In this document: positions 47,687-57,699 of the stretch, piece after piece
How the letters are laid out: each line of letters begins with the position of its first letter
Numbering within the stretch: position 1 is the stretch's first letter
Source of the DNA: Natronohydrobacter thiooxidans
Lineage (GTDB): Bacteria; Pseudomonadota; Alphaproteobacteria; Rhodobacterales; Rhodobacteraceae
Direction of reading: 5' to 3'
Assembly: GCF_001884735.1 (NCBI RefSeq)
Contig: NZ_MJAP01000034.1
Location: 620,001 to 684,000, forward strand
DNA length: 64,000 bases
Notes under the pieces: generated by a model
Told to the model about the DNA's origin: nothing
What the model saw: the letters and a program-made list of their open reading frames with translations, nothing else
Databases searched by the model: none
Translations under genes and position numbers: made by a program

Positions 47687-48095
47687 GGGATCGGTCCTTT
47701 CTTCCAGAGCACATGTCAGGGTGCTGTTTTCACGACCATAGCAAAGCCCCGGACGGCCTGCACATGGTTTGGCAACAACCCCTGCGCATTGCGCGGGGAC
47801 TTGCCAATTACGAACAAATATGGAACATCCTGCCCGGGGCCAGATCATCCCGACAGTGCGGCTTCGACCGCGCTGTGGACAAGGAAAGCCCCGGCGCGAA
47901 GGAAAGGAACAGCACAAAACCGGACCACGGGGGCACAGTTATCCCCAGTTTTCTGCGGCGGGCGCAAGTTTTTCCTTTACAGCCGCATTGTTTGATCACA
48001 CCATATCTAGTAAGCGCACGGCAAGAGGCGCAAACGTGTAGCGGTCTTCCTCTGTGTCTTGGGGATCAGGACACAGGCAACGCAAAGAGGCAGAT
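47687..48095. other. 409-base intergenic gap
   Basis: No convincing gene on either strand. It must hold the divergent promoters of the I78 inhibitor gene and ybjN. It is AT-richer toward 47960-48020 and contains two DnaA-box near-matches, TGTGGACAA at 47874-47882 and TTATCCCCA at 47939-47947 (each one mismatch). No repeat array or other replication-origin marker was seen. Confidence 0.5.
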
Positions 48096-48599
48096 ATGTC
48101 AGCAGCCGAGTTCTATCTTTCCTCCGACAGCCTGCACCCGATCGACATGGTTGAAACCCTGGCCGAGCATCACGCTTGGGATTTCGACCGCATGAATGAT
48201 GACCAGATCGCCATGGCGGTCGAGGGGCAATGGCGCACCTATTCGGTGACGCTTGCGCTGGACCCTCATGACAACATGCTGCGGCTGGTCTGCACTTTCG
48301 AGATGGACCCGCCCGAAGCGGCCATGCCTGCGCTTTATGAGACGCTGAACCGCGCCAATGACATGGTCTGGTCAGGCGGTTTCAGCTTCTGGGACAGCCA
48401 GCGTCTGATGGTCTGGCGCTACGGGCTTCTGCTCAGCGAGGACCAGCCCGCCGGGATCGACCAGATCGAGCGCATGATCCGCTCTGCGCTCATGGCCGCA
48501 GAACGCTTCTACCCCGCCTTCCAGCTTGTCGCATGGGCCGATCACACGCCCGAAGACGCGCTGCGCATGGCCCTGGCCGAGGCGGTCGGTCGCGCATGA
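48096..48599 (+). CDS. YbjN domain-containing protein
   Basis: 167-residue protein of the YbjN / type III secretion chaperone-like fold: HPIDMVETLAEHHAWDFDRMNDDQIAMAVEGQWRTYSVTLAL, then LVCTFEMDPPEAAMPALYETLNRAND and FSFWDSQRLMVWRYGLLL. YbjN proteins affect stress and motility phenotypes in enterobacteria, with unclear mechanism. AGAGG precedes the ATG. It sits directly upstream of proC, separated by a hairpin. Confidence 0.85.
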   Translation: MSAAEFYLSSDSLHPIDMVETLAEHHAWDFDRMNDDQIAMAVEGQWRTYSVTLALDPHDNMLRLVCTFEMDPPEAAMPALYETLNRANDMVWSGGFSFWDSQRLMVWRYGLLLSEDQPAGIDQIERMIRSALMAAERFYPAFQLVAWADHTPEDALRMALAEAVGRA

Positions 48600-48610
48600 G
48601 CCGCGCCCCC

Positions 48611-48651
48611 TCTTGACCCCCACGCGCGCCGCGCGCATCAAGGGGTCAAGA
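48611..48651 (+). terminator. Long hairpin between ybjN and proC
   Basis: TCTTGACCCC (48611-48620) pairs perfectly with GGGGTCAAGA (48642-48651). The 21-base loop itself contains a GCGCG inverted repeat. It lacks a T-run and sits 19 bases before the proC ATG, so it may partially terminate or shape the proC leader. Confidence 0.55.
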
Positions 48652-48670
48652 ACAAGAAAGGGGGCTTGGC

Positions 48671-49474
48671 ATGGATTTCGACAGGATTGCCCGTGACGGC
48701 ATGGTGCTCTTGGGCTGCGGCAAGATGGGCTCTGCCATGCTCGCCGGATGGCTGGCGCGGGGCGTGCCCGCGCCCAGTATCCATGTGATAGAACCCAACC
48801 CCTCGGACTGGCTGCGCGGCACTGGCGTCGCGCTCAATACAGCCCTGCCCCCTGCGCCTGCGGTGGCGATTGTCGCCGTGAAACCGCAGATGATGGGCGA
48901 CGCCCTGCCCGCGCTGCAGGCCTTGGGCAATGGCGCCACCCTGTTTATCTCCATCGCCGCAGGCACCACGATGGCACGGTTTTCCGACGCGCTCGGGGGG
49001 CAGACGCCGATCATCCGCGCCATGCCCAACACCCCGGCGGCGGTCGGTGCGGGCATCACGGCGCTGATCGGCAATGCGCATGTGTCAGAGGAGCAGATGA
49101 CCGTGGCCGAAGCACTGCTTGCGGCTGTCGGCCAGACTGTCCGGCTGGAGAGCGAGTCGCAGATGGACGCCGTGACCGGCCTCTCCGGCTCTGGTCCGGC
49201 CTATGTCTTCCATATGATCGAAGCCATGGCGCAGGCAGGCGTGGCGCAGGGGCTGGCCCCGGATCTCGCCATGCAGCTTGCCCGCGCGACCGTGATCGGC
49301 GCAGGCCAGCTTGCCGCCGCGTCAGACGACTCCGCCGAACAGTTGCGTATCAACGTGACCAGCCCCAACGGGACCACGGCGGCGGCGCTTGATGTGCTGA
49401 TGCCCGACCTGCCCCCGCTGATGGCCCGCACGATCAAGGCGGCGACCGACCGCTCGAAGGAACTCTCGGCATGA
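48671..49474 (+). CDS. proC: Pyrroline-5-carboxylate reductase
   Basis: Last step of proline synthesis. The 267-residue protein has the NADP-binding VLLGCGKMGSAML near residue 12, VAVKPQMM, RAMPNTPAAVGAG near 118 and the C-terminal signature DAVTGLSGSGPAYVFHMIEAM followed by TSPNGTTAAAL. It overlaps csaA by 4 bases. Confidence 0.95.
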   Translation: MDFDRIARDGMVLLGCGKMGSAMLAGWLARGVPAPSIHVIEPNPSDWLRGTGVALNTALPPAPAVAIVAVKPQMMGDALPALQALGNGATLFISIAAGTTMARFSDALGGQTPIIRAMPNTPAAVGAGITALIGNAHVSEEQMTVAEALLAAVGQTVRLESESQMDAVTGLSGSGPAYVFHMIEAMAQAGVAQGLAPDLAMQLARATVIGAGQLAAASDDSAEQLRINVTSPNGTTAAALDVLMPDLPPLMARTIKAATDRSKELSA

Positions 49475-49809
49475 GCACGATCAGCTTTGACGATTTTCTG
49501 AGGGTCGATATCCGCGCGGGCCGTGTGATCCGTGCCGAACCCTTCCCCGAGGCGAAGAAACCCGCGATCAAGCTCTGGATCGATTTCGGCCCCGAGATCG
49601 GAGAGAAGAAATCCTCGGCCCAGATCACCACGCTCTACTCCCCCGAGGCGCTGATCGGGCGGCAGGTCATGGCGGTGGTGAATTTCCCGCCCCGCCAGAT
49701 CGGCCCGTTCCGCTCTGAAGTGCTGGTCCTTGGCGCCTCTGACGATCAGGGCCGCATCTCGCTGCTTGCCCCCGACCATGACGTGCCGCTTGGCGCGCGG
49801 ATGCATTAG
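49471..49809 (+). CDS. csaA: tRNA-binding / chaperone-like protein CsaA
   Basis: 112-residue stand-alone EMAP/Trbp111-type OB fold: FLRVDIRAGRVIRAEPFPEAKKPAIKLWIDFG, SSAQITTLYSPEALIGRQVMAVVNFPPRQIG and the C-terminal VPLGARMH. CsaA binds tRNA and shows secretion-chaperone activity in Bacillus. ATGA overlap with proC shows translational coupling. Confidence 0.93.
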   Translation: MSTISFDDFLRVDIRAGRVIRAEPFPEAKKPAIKLWIDFGPEIGEKKSSAQITTLYSPEALIGRQVMAVVNFPPRQIGPFRSEVLVLGASDDQGRISLLAPDHDVPLGARMH

Positions 49810-49821
49810 GAAAGGCACCCG

Positions 49822-50772
49822 ATGGAACTCTTCATCACCCGCCCCATGCCCGACCGCGTGCTGGAGCGCGCAAAAGCGCATTTCAACGTCACCCTGCGCG
49901 AGCAGAACACGCCCTTGAAAAAGGGTGAGATGCGCGCGGCGCTGGTGCTCTATGACGTGGTGATCCCGACGCTGGGCGATCTTTTCACCGCCGAGGTGTT
50001 TGACGGCATGGCGGATGCGCGCTGCCGTCTGCTCGCCAATTTCGGCGTGGGCTACAATCATATCGATGTGACCGCGGCCCGCGCCGCCGGGATTGCCGTT
50101 ACCAACACGCCGGGCGCTGTGACCGAAGCCACCGCCGATATCGCGCTGATGCTCATGCTGATGACCGCACGGCGCGCAGGCGAAGGCGAGCGTCTGGTGC
50201 GCTCGGGCAAATGGACCGGCTGGCACCCGACGCAGATGCTGGGCCTGCATCTGGGCGGCAAGACCTGCGGCATCATCGGCATGGGCCGGATCGGGCAGGC
50301 GATTGCGCGCCGCGCGCATTACGGGCTGGGGATGGAGGTGATCTATCACAACCGCTCGGCCAAAACGCTTGATCTGCCCGCGCGGCAGGTGGGCAGCCTG
50401 ATGGAATTGATGGCCGCGTCCGATTGCGTCGTCCTCGCGGTGCCGGGCGGGCCGGAAACACGGCATCTGGTGGGCGCGAGCGAACTCGCCGCCATGCGCC
50501 CGCATGCGCATCTGATCAATATCGCGCGCGGCGATGTGGTCGAGGAAACAGCCCTTGTCGCCGCCCTGCAAGCGGGCCAGATCGGCGGCGCGGGGCTGGA
50601 TGTCTATGAGTTCGAGCCGAAAGTGCCCGAGGCGCTGCGCAAGATGGAGAATGTGGTGCTGCTGCCGCATCTGGGCACCGCGGCTTTGGATGTGCGCGAG
50701 GAAATGGGGCTGATGGCGGTCGAGAACGCCATCGCGCATCTGGAGGGGCGCGGGCTGGTGAACCCGGTGTGA
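49822..50772 (+). CDS. D-2-hydroxyacid dehydrogenase (glyoxylate/hydroxypyruvate reductase type)
   Basis: 316-residue NAD(P)H-dependent dehydrogenase. The nucleotide-binding loop GIIGMGRIGQAIARRA lies near residue 152; catalytic residues are Arg in INIARGDVV, Glu in YEFEPKVPE and His in LPHLGTA. The pattern fits glyoxylate reductase/D-glycerate dehydrogenase (GyaR-like). It starts 12 bases after csaA and ends the plus-strand run before the AT-rich DUF262 region. Confidence 0.9.
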   Translation: MELFITRPMPDRVLERAKAHFNVTLREQNTPLKKGEMRAALVLYDVVIPTLGDLFTAEVFDGMADARCRLLANFGVGYNHIDVTAARAAGIAVTNTPGAVTEATADIALMLMLMTARRAGEGERLVRSGKWTGWHPTQMLGLHLGGKTCGIIGMGRIGQAIARRAHYGLGMEVIYHNRSAKTLDLPARQVGSLMELMAASDCVVLAVPGGPETRHLVGASELAAMRPHAHLINIARGDVVEETALVAALQAGQIGGAGLDVYEFEPKVPEALRKMENVVLLPHLGTAALDVREEMGLMAVENAIAHLEGRGLVNPV

Positions 50773-51013
50773 GGGGCGGCTTTGCGGGACTTTTCTGCCA
50801 TTCGCTTCAACTGCGCAAAATCTGCTCGCAATTGCCGCATCACCGACGTGGATGGCGGTGACACTCTGCTCCCTGCGGCGACTACGAACGACAGCAGTAC
50901 GCAGTGCAGACCTCGGAAAGCTTTGGTAGTGAATGTGGCCACAAGGCGATAAGCTGCTTGCCGATTGCGGCAGCTTACTTTTGCTCGGCTAAGCGTCTGC
51001 TTGCATCCGGCTA

Positions 51014-51042
51014 TTGCTAACATTTTGGCTGACCGCTAACCT
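51014..51042 (+). promoter_or_regulatory. Candidate promoter of the DUF262 gene
   Basis: TTGCTA at 51014-51019 and TAACCT at 51037-51042, spaced by 17 bases. The -10 element lies inside the 20-bp palindrome at 51033-51052, so a protein bound there would block transcription. Confidence 0.5.
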
Positions 51043-51052
51043 AGGTTAGCGG
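51033..51052. promoter_or_regulatory. 20-bp perfect palindrome (probable operator)
   Basis: CCGCTAACCTAGGTTAGCGG is its own reverse complement over all 20 bases. It ends 18 bases before the DUF262 start and overlaps the -10 element. A further GCTAAC half-site lies at 51016-51021. No regulator gene is adjacent. Confidence 0.7.
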
Positions 51053-51070
51053 AGAAAGAGGTGAGCTAGA

Positions 51071-52765
51071 ATGAAAATTGAGTCCCAAGACAAACGAATA
51101 GATGAACTTTTGAAAGGGAATATTTTCCTCATTCCGCGCTTTCAGCGAGAATACTCGTGGGAGCCAGATCACGTCTCGGCTTTCTGGTCAGATGTTATTG
51201 AGAACATGACCGAAGCTTATTTCATCGGAGCTATGGTTGTTTATAAGATTGAGCGCTCGACGTTAGCTGTTGTGGATGGGCAGCAACGGTTGACAACTAT
51301 CACAATTCTACTTTGTGCAATTCGCGAAGCGTTCAAAGGTCTTGATCGTCTTGATCTAGCAGATGGTTTGCAAGCCTACATTGAGCAGAAAGACCGAGAA
51401 AACAAGACTGTTTATGTTCTCAAGACTGAGTCTTCTTTCCCATTTCTACAAGAGGAAGTTCTGAAAAGTGATGCTGCTGAAGTTCCTTTCGAAATCGGAC
51501 GGGAAGAGGAAGCCATTCAGCGGGCATATGATATATTCAAGCATAACATTGCGGGAAAATTATCCGAGTACCTTGAGAACAAGGAGCAAAGTACTGAAGA
51601 CAATCAAAAAGACGCAATTGCTTGGCTATCTACGCTACGTGATACCGTTTTTGACCTCAACTTGATACTTGTTACTTTGGATAACGAAGATGACGCATAT
51701 CTGATTTTTGAGACTCTGAATACGCGCGGGAAGGACTTAGCGTTAGCAGACCTTTTGAGGAACCATTTCGCCAAGCTCATTCGCGCCGCTAGCGAAGTAG
51801 ACCAGGTAAAAGAAAAGTGGGCTAGAGTTCAAGATACCATCAAGAGCTCCCCGATACAGCTAGACCCTGATACCTTCATCGTTCACTCATGGCAGTCTCG
51901 CTACGACTTTGTCACCAAAGCTAAGACCTTCCAGAAGGTGAAGGATCGGGTCAACAAAAAGAATGCGAAATCTCATCTTGACCGATTTTTATCCGACTCT
52001 GAACAGTGGCGATCAATTTTTGACACTGAATACCTCTGGTCCAAATCTGAAAAAGAAGCGGCGAGGTCGCTTAAGGCACTTCGAACCTTCAAAGTCGTCC
52101 AGCCAGCGCCGGGTCTTCTATCTTTAATTCGAGCTTATCGAGACAAGGTTATTAAGTACAAGTCACTTAGAAATGCACTTTCGAATATTGAAATATTCCA
52201 CTTCGCGTTCAATGCTATCACTTCCTCTCGGTCATCCGGTGGAATTTCAGGAATGTACTCTTCATTTGGACGCCAGATTTTTGAGTGCAGTGACAGTGGG
52301 GAGGCCGCGAATGTCATTGCTGATCTTGTATCTAAATTGCAAGAACGGGAGGTGTCAGCATCAGAGTTTGATGTGGGTTTTGAACAGGTGATCTTTACAA
52401 ATAAACACTCATCACAAAAGGCTCTCGTTCAGTATATCCTTAGGAAGGTCGCTATTTTTGAAGGTCAGCCATTTATTGGCGAAACTGATGATCTCACAAT
52501 CGAGCACCTTATTCCACAATCCAATTCTAAATCGGATGAAGATCATTTGATCGTAGGTCAAATAGGAAACTTGATTCTTGTTGACCAGAAGACAAATGAA
52601 ATGCTCTCCACAAATAACTTTAAAGAAAAGAAGAGAATTCTCGAAAGTAGGGGGTATAAGCTGCCTGGTGTGTTTGATGGTGTTGATAAATTAGATGAAG
52701 TAATTATCAGAGCCAATACTCAACGCATCTCTGAGCTAGCGCGGGGGGAAATATGGAAGGTTTAG
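51071..52765 (+). CDS. DUF262/DUF1524 protein (GmrSD-like type IV restriction or nicking nuclease)
   Basis: 564-residue protein with the DUF262 ParB-like N-terminal domain (FLIPRFQREYSWEPDHVSAFWSDV, the nucleotide-hydrolysis motif VVDGQQRLTT near residue 70, ETLNTRGKDLALADLLRN near 215) and a C-terminal DUF1524 HNH-type nuclease domain (LTIEHLIPQSN near 476, IGNLILVDQKTNEML). This combined architecture is that of GmrSD/SspE-like enzymes that cut modified phage DNA. Codon use and composition are strikingly AT-rich compared with both neighbours, so it was probably acquired by transfer. GAAAGAGGTGAG precedes the ATG. Confidence 0.88.
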   Translation: MKIESQDKRIDELLKGNIFLIPRFQREYSWEPDHVSAFWSDVIENMTEAYFIGAMVVYKIERSTLAVVDGQQRLTTITILLCAIREAFKGLDRLDLADGLQAYIEQKDRENKTVYVLKTESSFPFLQEEVLKSDAAEVPFEIGREEEAIQRAYDIFKHNIAGKLSEYLENKEQSTEDNQKDAIAWLSTLRDTVFDLNLILVTLDNEDDAYLIFETLNTRGKDLALADLLRNHFAKLIRAASEVDQVKEKWARVQDTIKSSPIQLDPDTFIVHSWQSRYDFVTKAKTFQKVKDRVNKKNAKSHLDRFLSDSEQWRSIFDTEYLWSKSEKEAARSLKALRTFKVVQPAPGLLSLIRAYRDKVIKYKSLRNALSNIEIFHFAFNAITSSRSSGGISGMYSSFGRQIFECSDSGEAANVIADLVSKLQEREVSASEFDVGFEQVIFTNKHSSQKALVQYILRKVAIFEGQPFIGETDDLTIEHLIPQSNSKSDEDHLIVGQIGNLILVDQKTNEMLSTNNFKEKKRILESRGYKLPGVFDGVDKLDEVIIRANTQRISELARGEIWKV

Positions 52766-52929
52766 GCTAAAAGGTTTTTGGGCGAAGCACGATCCATTTA
52801 GTTCATTTTCCACAGCTCAGCTTGATGTGGATCTATGAACGGGATCTGAAGGACGGCGGCGTCGGCTTTGAGGCTGGACCGGCGGTCCGCCGCATTCGCC
52901 ACGAGTGGCCGGACTGGGCTCCAGCCCCC
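52766..52929. other. Right boundary of the AT-rich island
   Basis: The composition switches back to high GC around 52850. No gene is supported. CGGCGGTCCGCCG within 52880-52895 is a compact self-complementary string, and no terminator with a T-run follows the DUF262 stop. No target-site duplication or integrase remnant was seen. Confidence 0.35.
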
Positions 52930-53708
52930 TCACCCCAGCAACGCCCCCACAGCATCCCACACCAGCTTCACCCCCACCAGCGCGATCATGCCATACATCA
53001 GCGGATAGAACACCTCGGCCCGCATCCGCTTGATGATCCACGCCCCCAGCAAAGTTGACACCACCGCCAGCGGCAGCATGGCAAAGGCCGAGACCAGCAC
53101 CACCCGGTCGAACTGCCCCAGCGCCGCATAGGGGCCCAGCTTGATGAGATTGACCACCGCAAAGAAGATCACGCTCGTCCCGGTATAGACCTTGGGGTCA
53201 AACCGGAGCGGCAGCACATAGACCTGAAACGGCGGGCCGCCCGCATGGGCCACGAAACTCGTGAAGCCCGCGCCCATCCCCCAGAAACCACCGCGCGCCC
53301 AGCTTTGCCCCTGCGCCCGGCCGCCGCCCCGCGCCAGCCACATCCGCGCGACAAAGCCAAGCGCCACCAGCCCCACCATCAGCCGCACCACGGCCTCTGA
53401 CGTATAGGCCGCCGTCGCCCAGCCAAGCGCGATGCCCACCACGGCGCCCGGCAGCAGATGCAGGAGTGTCGCCCGGTCAAACCAGCCCCGCCAGGCCCAG
53501 AGGCTGATCCCGTCCATCATCAGCAGGATCGGCAGTAACAGCGCCGCCGCCTGCACCGGCGACATCACCAGCGACAGGATCGGCACGCCCATCAGCGCGA
53601 AAGCGCCGCCCAGCCCGCCTTTCGACAGGCCGACCAGAAACACGGCAATCAACGCTGCGATCAGCGTGGCCGGGTCGCCGAACAGCGTCAGCCCGTCAAG
53701 GATGGGCA

Positions 53709-53709
<1 letters not shown>
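52930..53709 (-). CDS. TauE/SafE family sulfite/sulfoacetate exporter-like permease
   Basis: 259-residue polytopic membrane protein, about eight hydrophobic segments, with the family's repeated Gly-rich turns (FLVGLSKGGLGGAFALMGVPIL near residue 25 and GMGAGFTSFVAHAGGPPFQVYVLPL near 150). Members export sulfite, sulfoacetate or related anions; the substrate is open. Its start overlaps the guaB stop by one base (TGATG). Confidence 0.88.
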
Positions 53710-55229
<1,520 letters not shown>

Positions 55230-56222
55230 TCACGCTTCGGCCGCATTGGTCTTGACCGCCAGCATGCCACCTGCCCAGAGCTTCAGGATACGGTAGGCGA
55301 TCACCGGGATGAAGAGCGTGCCAAAGGCGAGCAGAAAGCCCCCGATCCAGCCCGCCACGCCCGCGCCCTGCGACACGAGGATCAGCGCTGTCGCGACCGC
55401 CGCCAGCGGAAAGGTGAAGGCCCCCCAGAGCGCAGAGAACCCGCCTGCCACCAGCCAGCGCAGCGACAGCAGGAGCGCTGCAAGGATCGCAACCGCGAGC
55501 GCAAGGAAACCCTGCGCCGCCGCCTGCATCCCCGCCCCATGCGCGACAATCGTGAACAGGCTCGCCGGGGCCAGATGAATGGCCAGCAGCGGCCGCAGCG
55601 GTGCCGGTGGCAGGGCGCGCAGCAACTGCCGCGCAGAAATCCCCCAGATCACCCCTGCCGGGAGCAGCATCGACCACAAAAGCCAGCGCGCGATCTCATG
55701 CTCTCCCAGTGCATTGGCCGCGACACCGCCGATGATGAAGCCCACAAAGGTCAGATGAAAGATCGGTGTGACCACCCGCCCCTGGGGCGGCCCGGAGCGC
55801 AGCACATGGATCAGCACCGCCAGGAGCCCGACATGCAGGCTGAACGCCAGCACCGCCAGACCGCGCGCGAGGCCGGTCGCAAAGGGCGCCAATGCCGCCG
55901 CCAGCAGCATCAGGCTCAGCGAGGCAGCTGCCAGCCCGGCACGCCCCGGCAACACGCGCAATTCCTCCACCACGACCGAGGGGCGGCGCAGGGGTTTGGC
56001 CAGCCATGCGACCAGCGCAAAACCAAAGAGCAGCGCCACCGCCCCAAGGATCAGATCACTGATCGCAGGCGACAGCCCAAAGGCCGGGGCTGCCGCCCGC
56101 CAGCCCAGCCCCAGCCCGAAAAGCCCCATGATCGGGGGAAAGATCGCAGGCGGCGTGCGCCGCCACAGCCCCGGTTTCGGCATCGGCAGGGGCGGTGGCA
56201 GCGGGCGGCGTGGCTCAGCCAT
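55230..56222 (-). CDS. TehA/SLAC1 (TDT) family C4-dicarboxylate/tellurite channel-like protein
   Basis: 330-residue membrane protein with about ten hydrophobic helices, Pro-rich cytoplasmic start, and the family's central FHLTFVGFIIGGVAANALGEHEIARWLLWSMLLPAGVIWG. TDT proteins include tellurite-resistance TehA and SLAC1 anion channels. It overlaps the end of gph by 8 bases and precedes guaB by 72 bases on the same strand. The longer in-frame reading from 56444 is an artefact of the gph overlap. Confidence 0.82.
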   Translation of the reverse strand: MAEPRRPLPPPLPMPKPGLWRRTPPAIFPPIMGLFGLGLGWRAAAPAFGLSPAISDLILGAVALLFGFALVAWLAKPLRRPSVVVEELRVLPGRAGLAAASLSLMLLAAALAPFATGLARGLAVLAFSLHVGLLAVLIHVLRSGPPQGRVVTPIFHLTFVGFIIGGVAANALGEHEIARWLLWSMLLPAGVIWGISARQLLRALPPAPLRPLLAIHLAPASLFTIVAHGAGMQAAAQGFLALAVAILAALLLSLRWLVAGGFSALWGAFTFPLAAVATALILVSQGAGVAGWIGGFLLAFGTLFIPVIAYRILKLWAGGMLAVKTNAAEA

Positions 56223-56868
56223 GCAGCAACTCCGGCAATTCCCGGTAATCGCTGAACCGGAACTGATGATACAGCGTCTCCGGCGCGGCCTTCCGATAGC
56301 CCTCGGTATAGAGCCCGAACCGCGCCTGCGCGCGTTGGGCTGTCTCGGCATCGGTCTCGCTGTCGCCGATATAGGCGATCTCGGGCAGGCCCAGCCCCAT
56401 CCGCTCCAGCACCGCCAGCAACGGCGCGGGATCGGGCTTCGCAACCGGCAGGCTGTCGCCCCCGATCACCGCGTCAAAGAGCGTGTCCCAGCCCAGATGC
56501 GCCAGCACCGCCCGGGTGGGCCGCAAGGGTTTGTTCGTACACAGCCCCAGCTGCAGCCCCTGCCCGCGCAAGCGCTCCAGCACCTCGACCACATGCGGAT
56601 AGATCTGCGTGGCCTCATGCGCGCGCTCGTAGAAATGCAGGAACCGCGCATGCAGATGCGCGGTGCGCAACGGATCATTGGCCCCGGCCACCGCCAGTTC
56701 CATCCGCTCGACAAAGACCCGCGCGCCGCGCCCGACAAAGCCGCGCGTCTGCTCGAAGGTGATCAGCGGCAGCCCCTCGCCCTCCAGCACCTGATTGGCC
56801 GCGCGGCAGATATCCGGGGCCGAATCAATCAGCGTGCCGTCCAGATCAAAGACAACCGCGCGGATCAC
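56215..56868 (-). CDS. gph: Phosphoglycolate phosphatase
   Basis: Dephosphorylates 2-phosphoglycolate from DNA repair or photorespiration. The 217-residue HAD hydrolase has motif I VVFDLDGTLIDSAPDI, motif II LCTNKP near residue 110, motif III Lys in PVAKPDPAPLL and motif IV YIGDSETDAE. It overlaps rpe by 4 bases (ATGA), the classical rpe-gph coupling. Confidence 0.92.
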   Translation of the reverse strand: MIRAVVFDLDGTLIDSAPDICRAANQVLEGEGLPLITFEQTRGFVGRGARVFVERMELAVAGANDPLRTAHLHARFLHFYERAHEATQIYPHVVEVLERLRGQGLQLGLCTNKPLRPTRAVLAHLGWDTLFDAVIGGDSLPVAKPDPAPLLAVLERMGLGLPEIAYIGDSETDAETAQRAQARFGLYTEGYRKAAPETLYHQFRFSDYRELPELLHG

Positions 56869-57563
56869 ACCGCGACCCCGATTGCGCCCTCTGCCGCGGC
56901 CCGGATGCTGCGGATATTCGCGCCATAGGGGGCCGGATCAGACACCGATCCGCCCTTGAACACCGCCGATCCCGCGACCAGCACATCCGCGCCGGCACGC
57001 GCCATGACCGGCGCGGTCTCGGGCGTGATGCCGCCATCAATCTCGATATGAATGGGCCGTGCCCCGATCATCGCCCGCAGACGCTGCACCTTGTCGGTCA
57101 TATCGATGAATGCCTGCCCGCCAAAACCCGGATTGACCGTCATCACACAGACCAGATCCAGCAGCTCCAGCAGGTTCTCCACCCCATCGAGCCCGGTGCC
57201 GGGGTTCAGCGCCAGCCCCGCCTTCGCCCCACTCGCGCGGATGGCCTGAAGCGTGCGGTGAATATGCGGCCCGGCTTCCATATGCGCGGTGATCACATCC
57301 GCGCCCGCTTTCGCAAACCCCTCGATATAGGGGTCCACCGGCGCGATCATCAGATGCACATCCATCACGCCCTTGATATGCGGCCGGATGGCGGCGCAGG
57401 TCGCAGGGCCGAAAGTGATATTGGGCACGAAATGCCCGTCCATCACATCGACATGCACCCAATCCGCGCCCTGCTCTTCCACAGCGCGGCACTCGGCCCC
57501 GAAATTGGCGAAATCCGCCGCAAGGATCGAGGGCGCGATCTTGATGGCACGGGAAAAACTCAT
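56865..57563 (-). CDS. rpe: Ribulose-phosphate 3-epimerase
   Basis: Interconverts ribulose-5-P and xylulose-5-P in the pentose phosphate and Calvin cycles. The 232-residue TIM barrel shows IAPSILAADFANFG, HVDVMDGHFVPNITFGP near 36, HMEAGPHIHRTL, VMTVNPGFGGQAFI near 140 and EIDGGITPETAP. ATG 57563 is where homology begins; the upstream in-frame start is rejected. gph follows with overlap. Confidence 0.95.
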   Translation of the reverse strand: MSFSRAIKIAPSILAADFANFGAECRAVEEQGADWVHVDVMDGHFVPNITFGPATCAAIRPHIKGVMDVHLMIAPVDPYIEGFAKAGADVITAHMEAGPHIHRTLQAIRASGAKAGLALNPGTGLDGVENLLELLDLVCVMTVNPGFGGQAFIDMTDKVQRLRAMIGARPIHIEIDGGITPETAPVMARAGADVLVAGSAVFKGGSVSDPAPYGANIRSIRAAAEGAIGVAV

Positions 57564-57633
57564 GGCAGTGGCTCCAGACTCAAGCTTCGCGCCTCTCTTA
57601 GCGCCCGCGCAGGCAGAATGCACGACCCTGCCT

Positions 57634-57655
57634 CATTTTCTTGCCCCAAATACTC
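57634..57655 (-). repeat. 22-bp intergenic element, copy 4 (lipA/rpe gap)
   Basis: On the minus strand GAGTATTT then GGG then GCAAGAAAATG, in gene orientation, 44 bases after the lipA stop and 70 bases before rpe. Confidence 0.85.
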
Positions 57656-57699
57656 CCGCCGGAGGCCCCCGCGATCGCGTCCGGCGAGAGGCCGGCGGA

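Larger units (their letters stand above)
50773..51070. other. 298-base boundary region before the DUF262 gene
   Basis: No gene supported. The first 240 bases keep the high GC of the chromosome and read on the minus strand as a non-conserved open frame that runs into the dehydrogenase gene. The style (GCCGGATGCAAGCAGACGCT and following, minus strand) reminds me of dispersed intergenic sequences in Rhodobacterales. The last 60 bases hold the promoter and palindrome of the DUF262 gene. Confidence 0.4.

Noticed and set aside
47687..48095. Replication origin in the 409-base gap
   Set aside because: Only two imperfect DnaA boxes, no AT-rich 13-mers in series and no origin-associated genes.
50604..51023. 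139-residue minus frame between the dehydrogenase and the DUF262 gene
   Set aside because: Its second half is antisense to the dehydrogenase gene and it lacks start signals; kept only as a possible dispersed intergenic sequence.
52822..53058. 78-residue plus frame before tauE
   Set aside because: Its second half is antisense to tauE and it has no family pattern.
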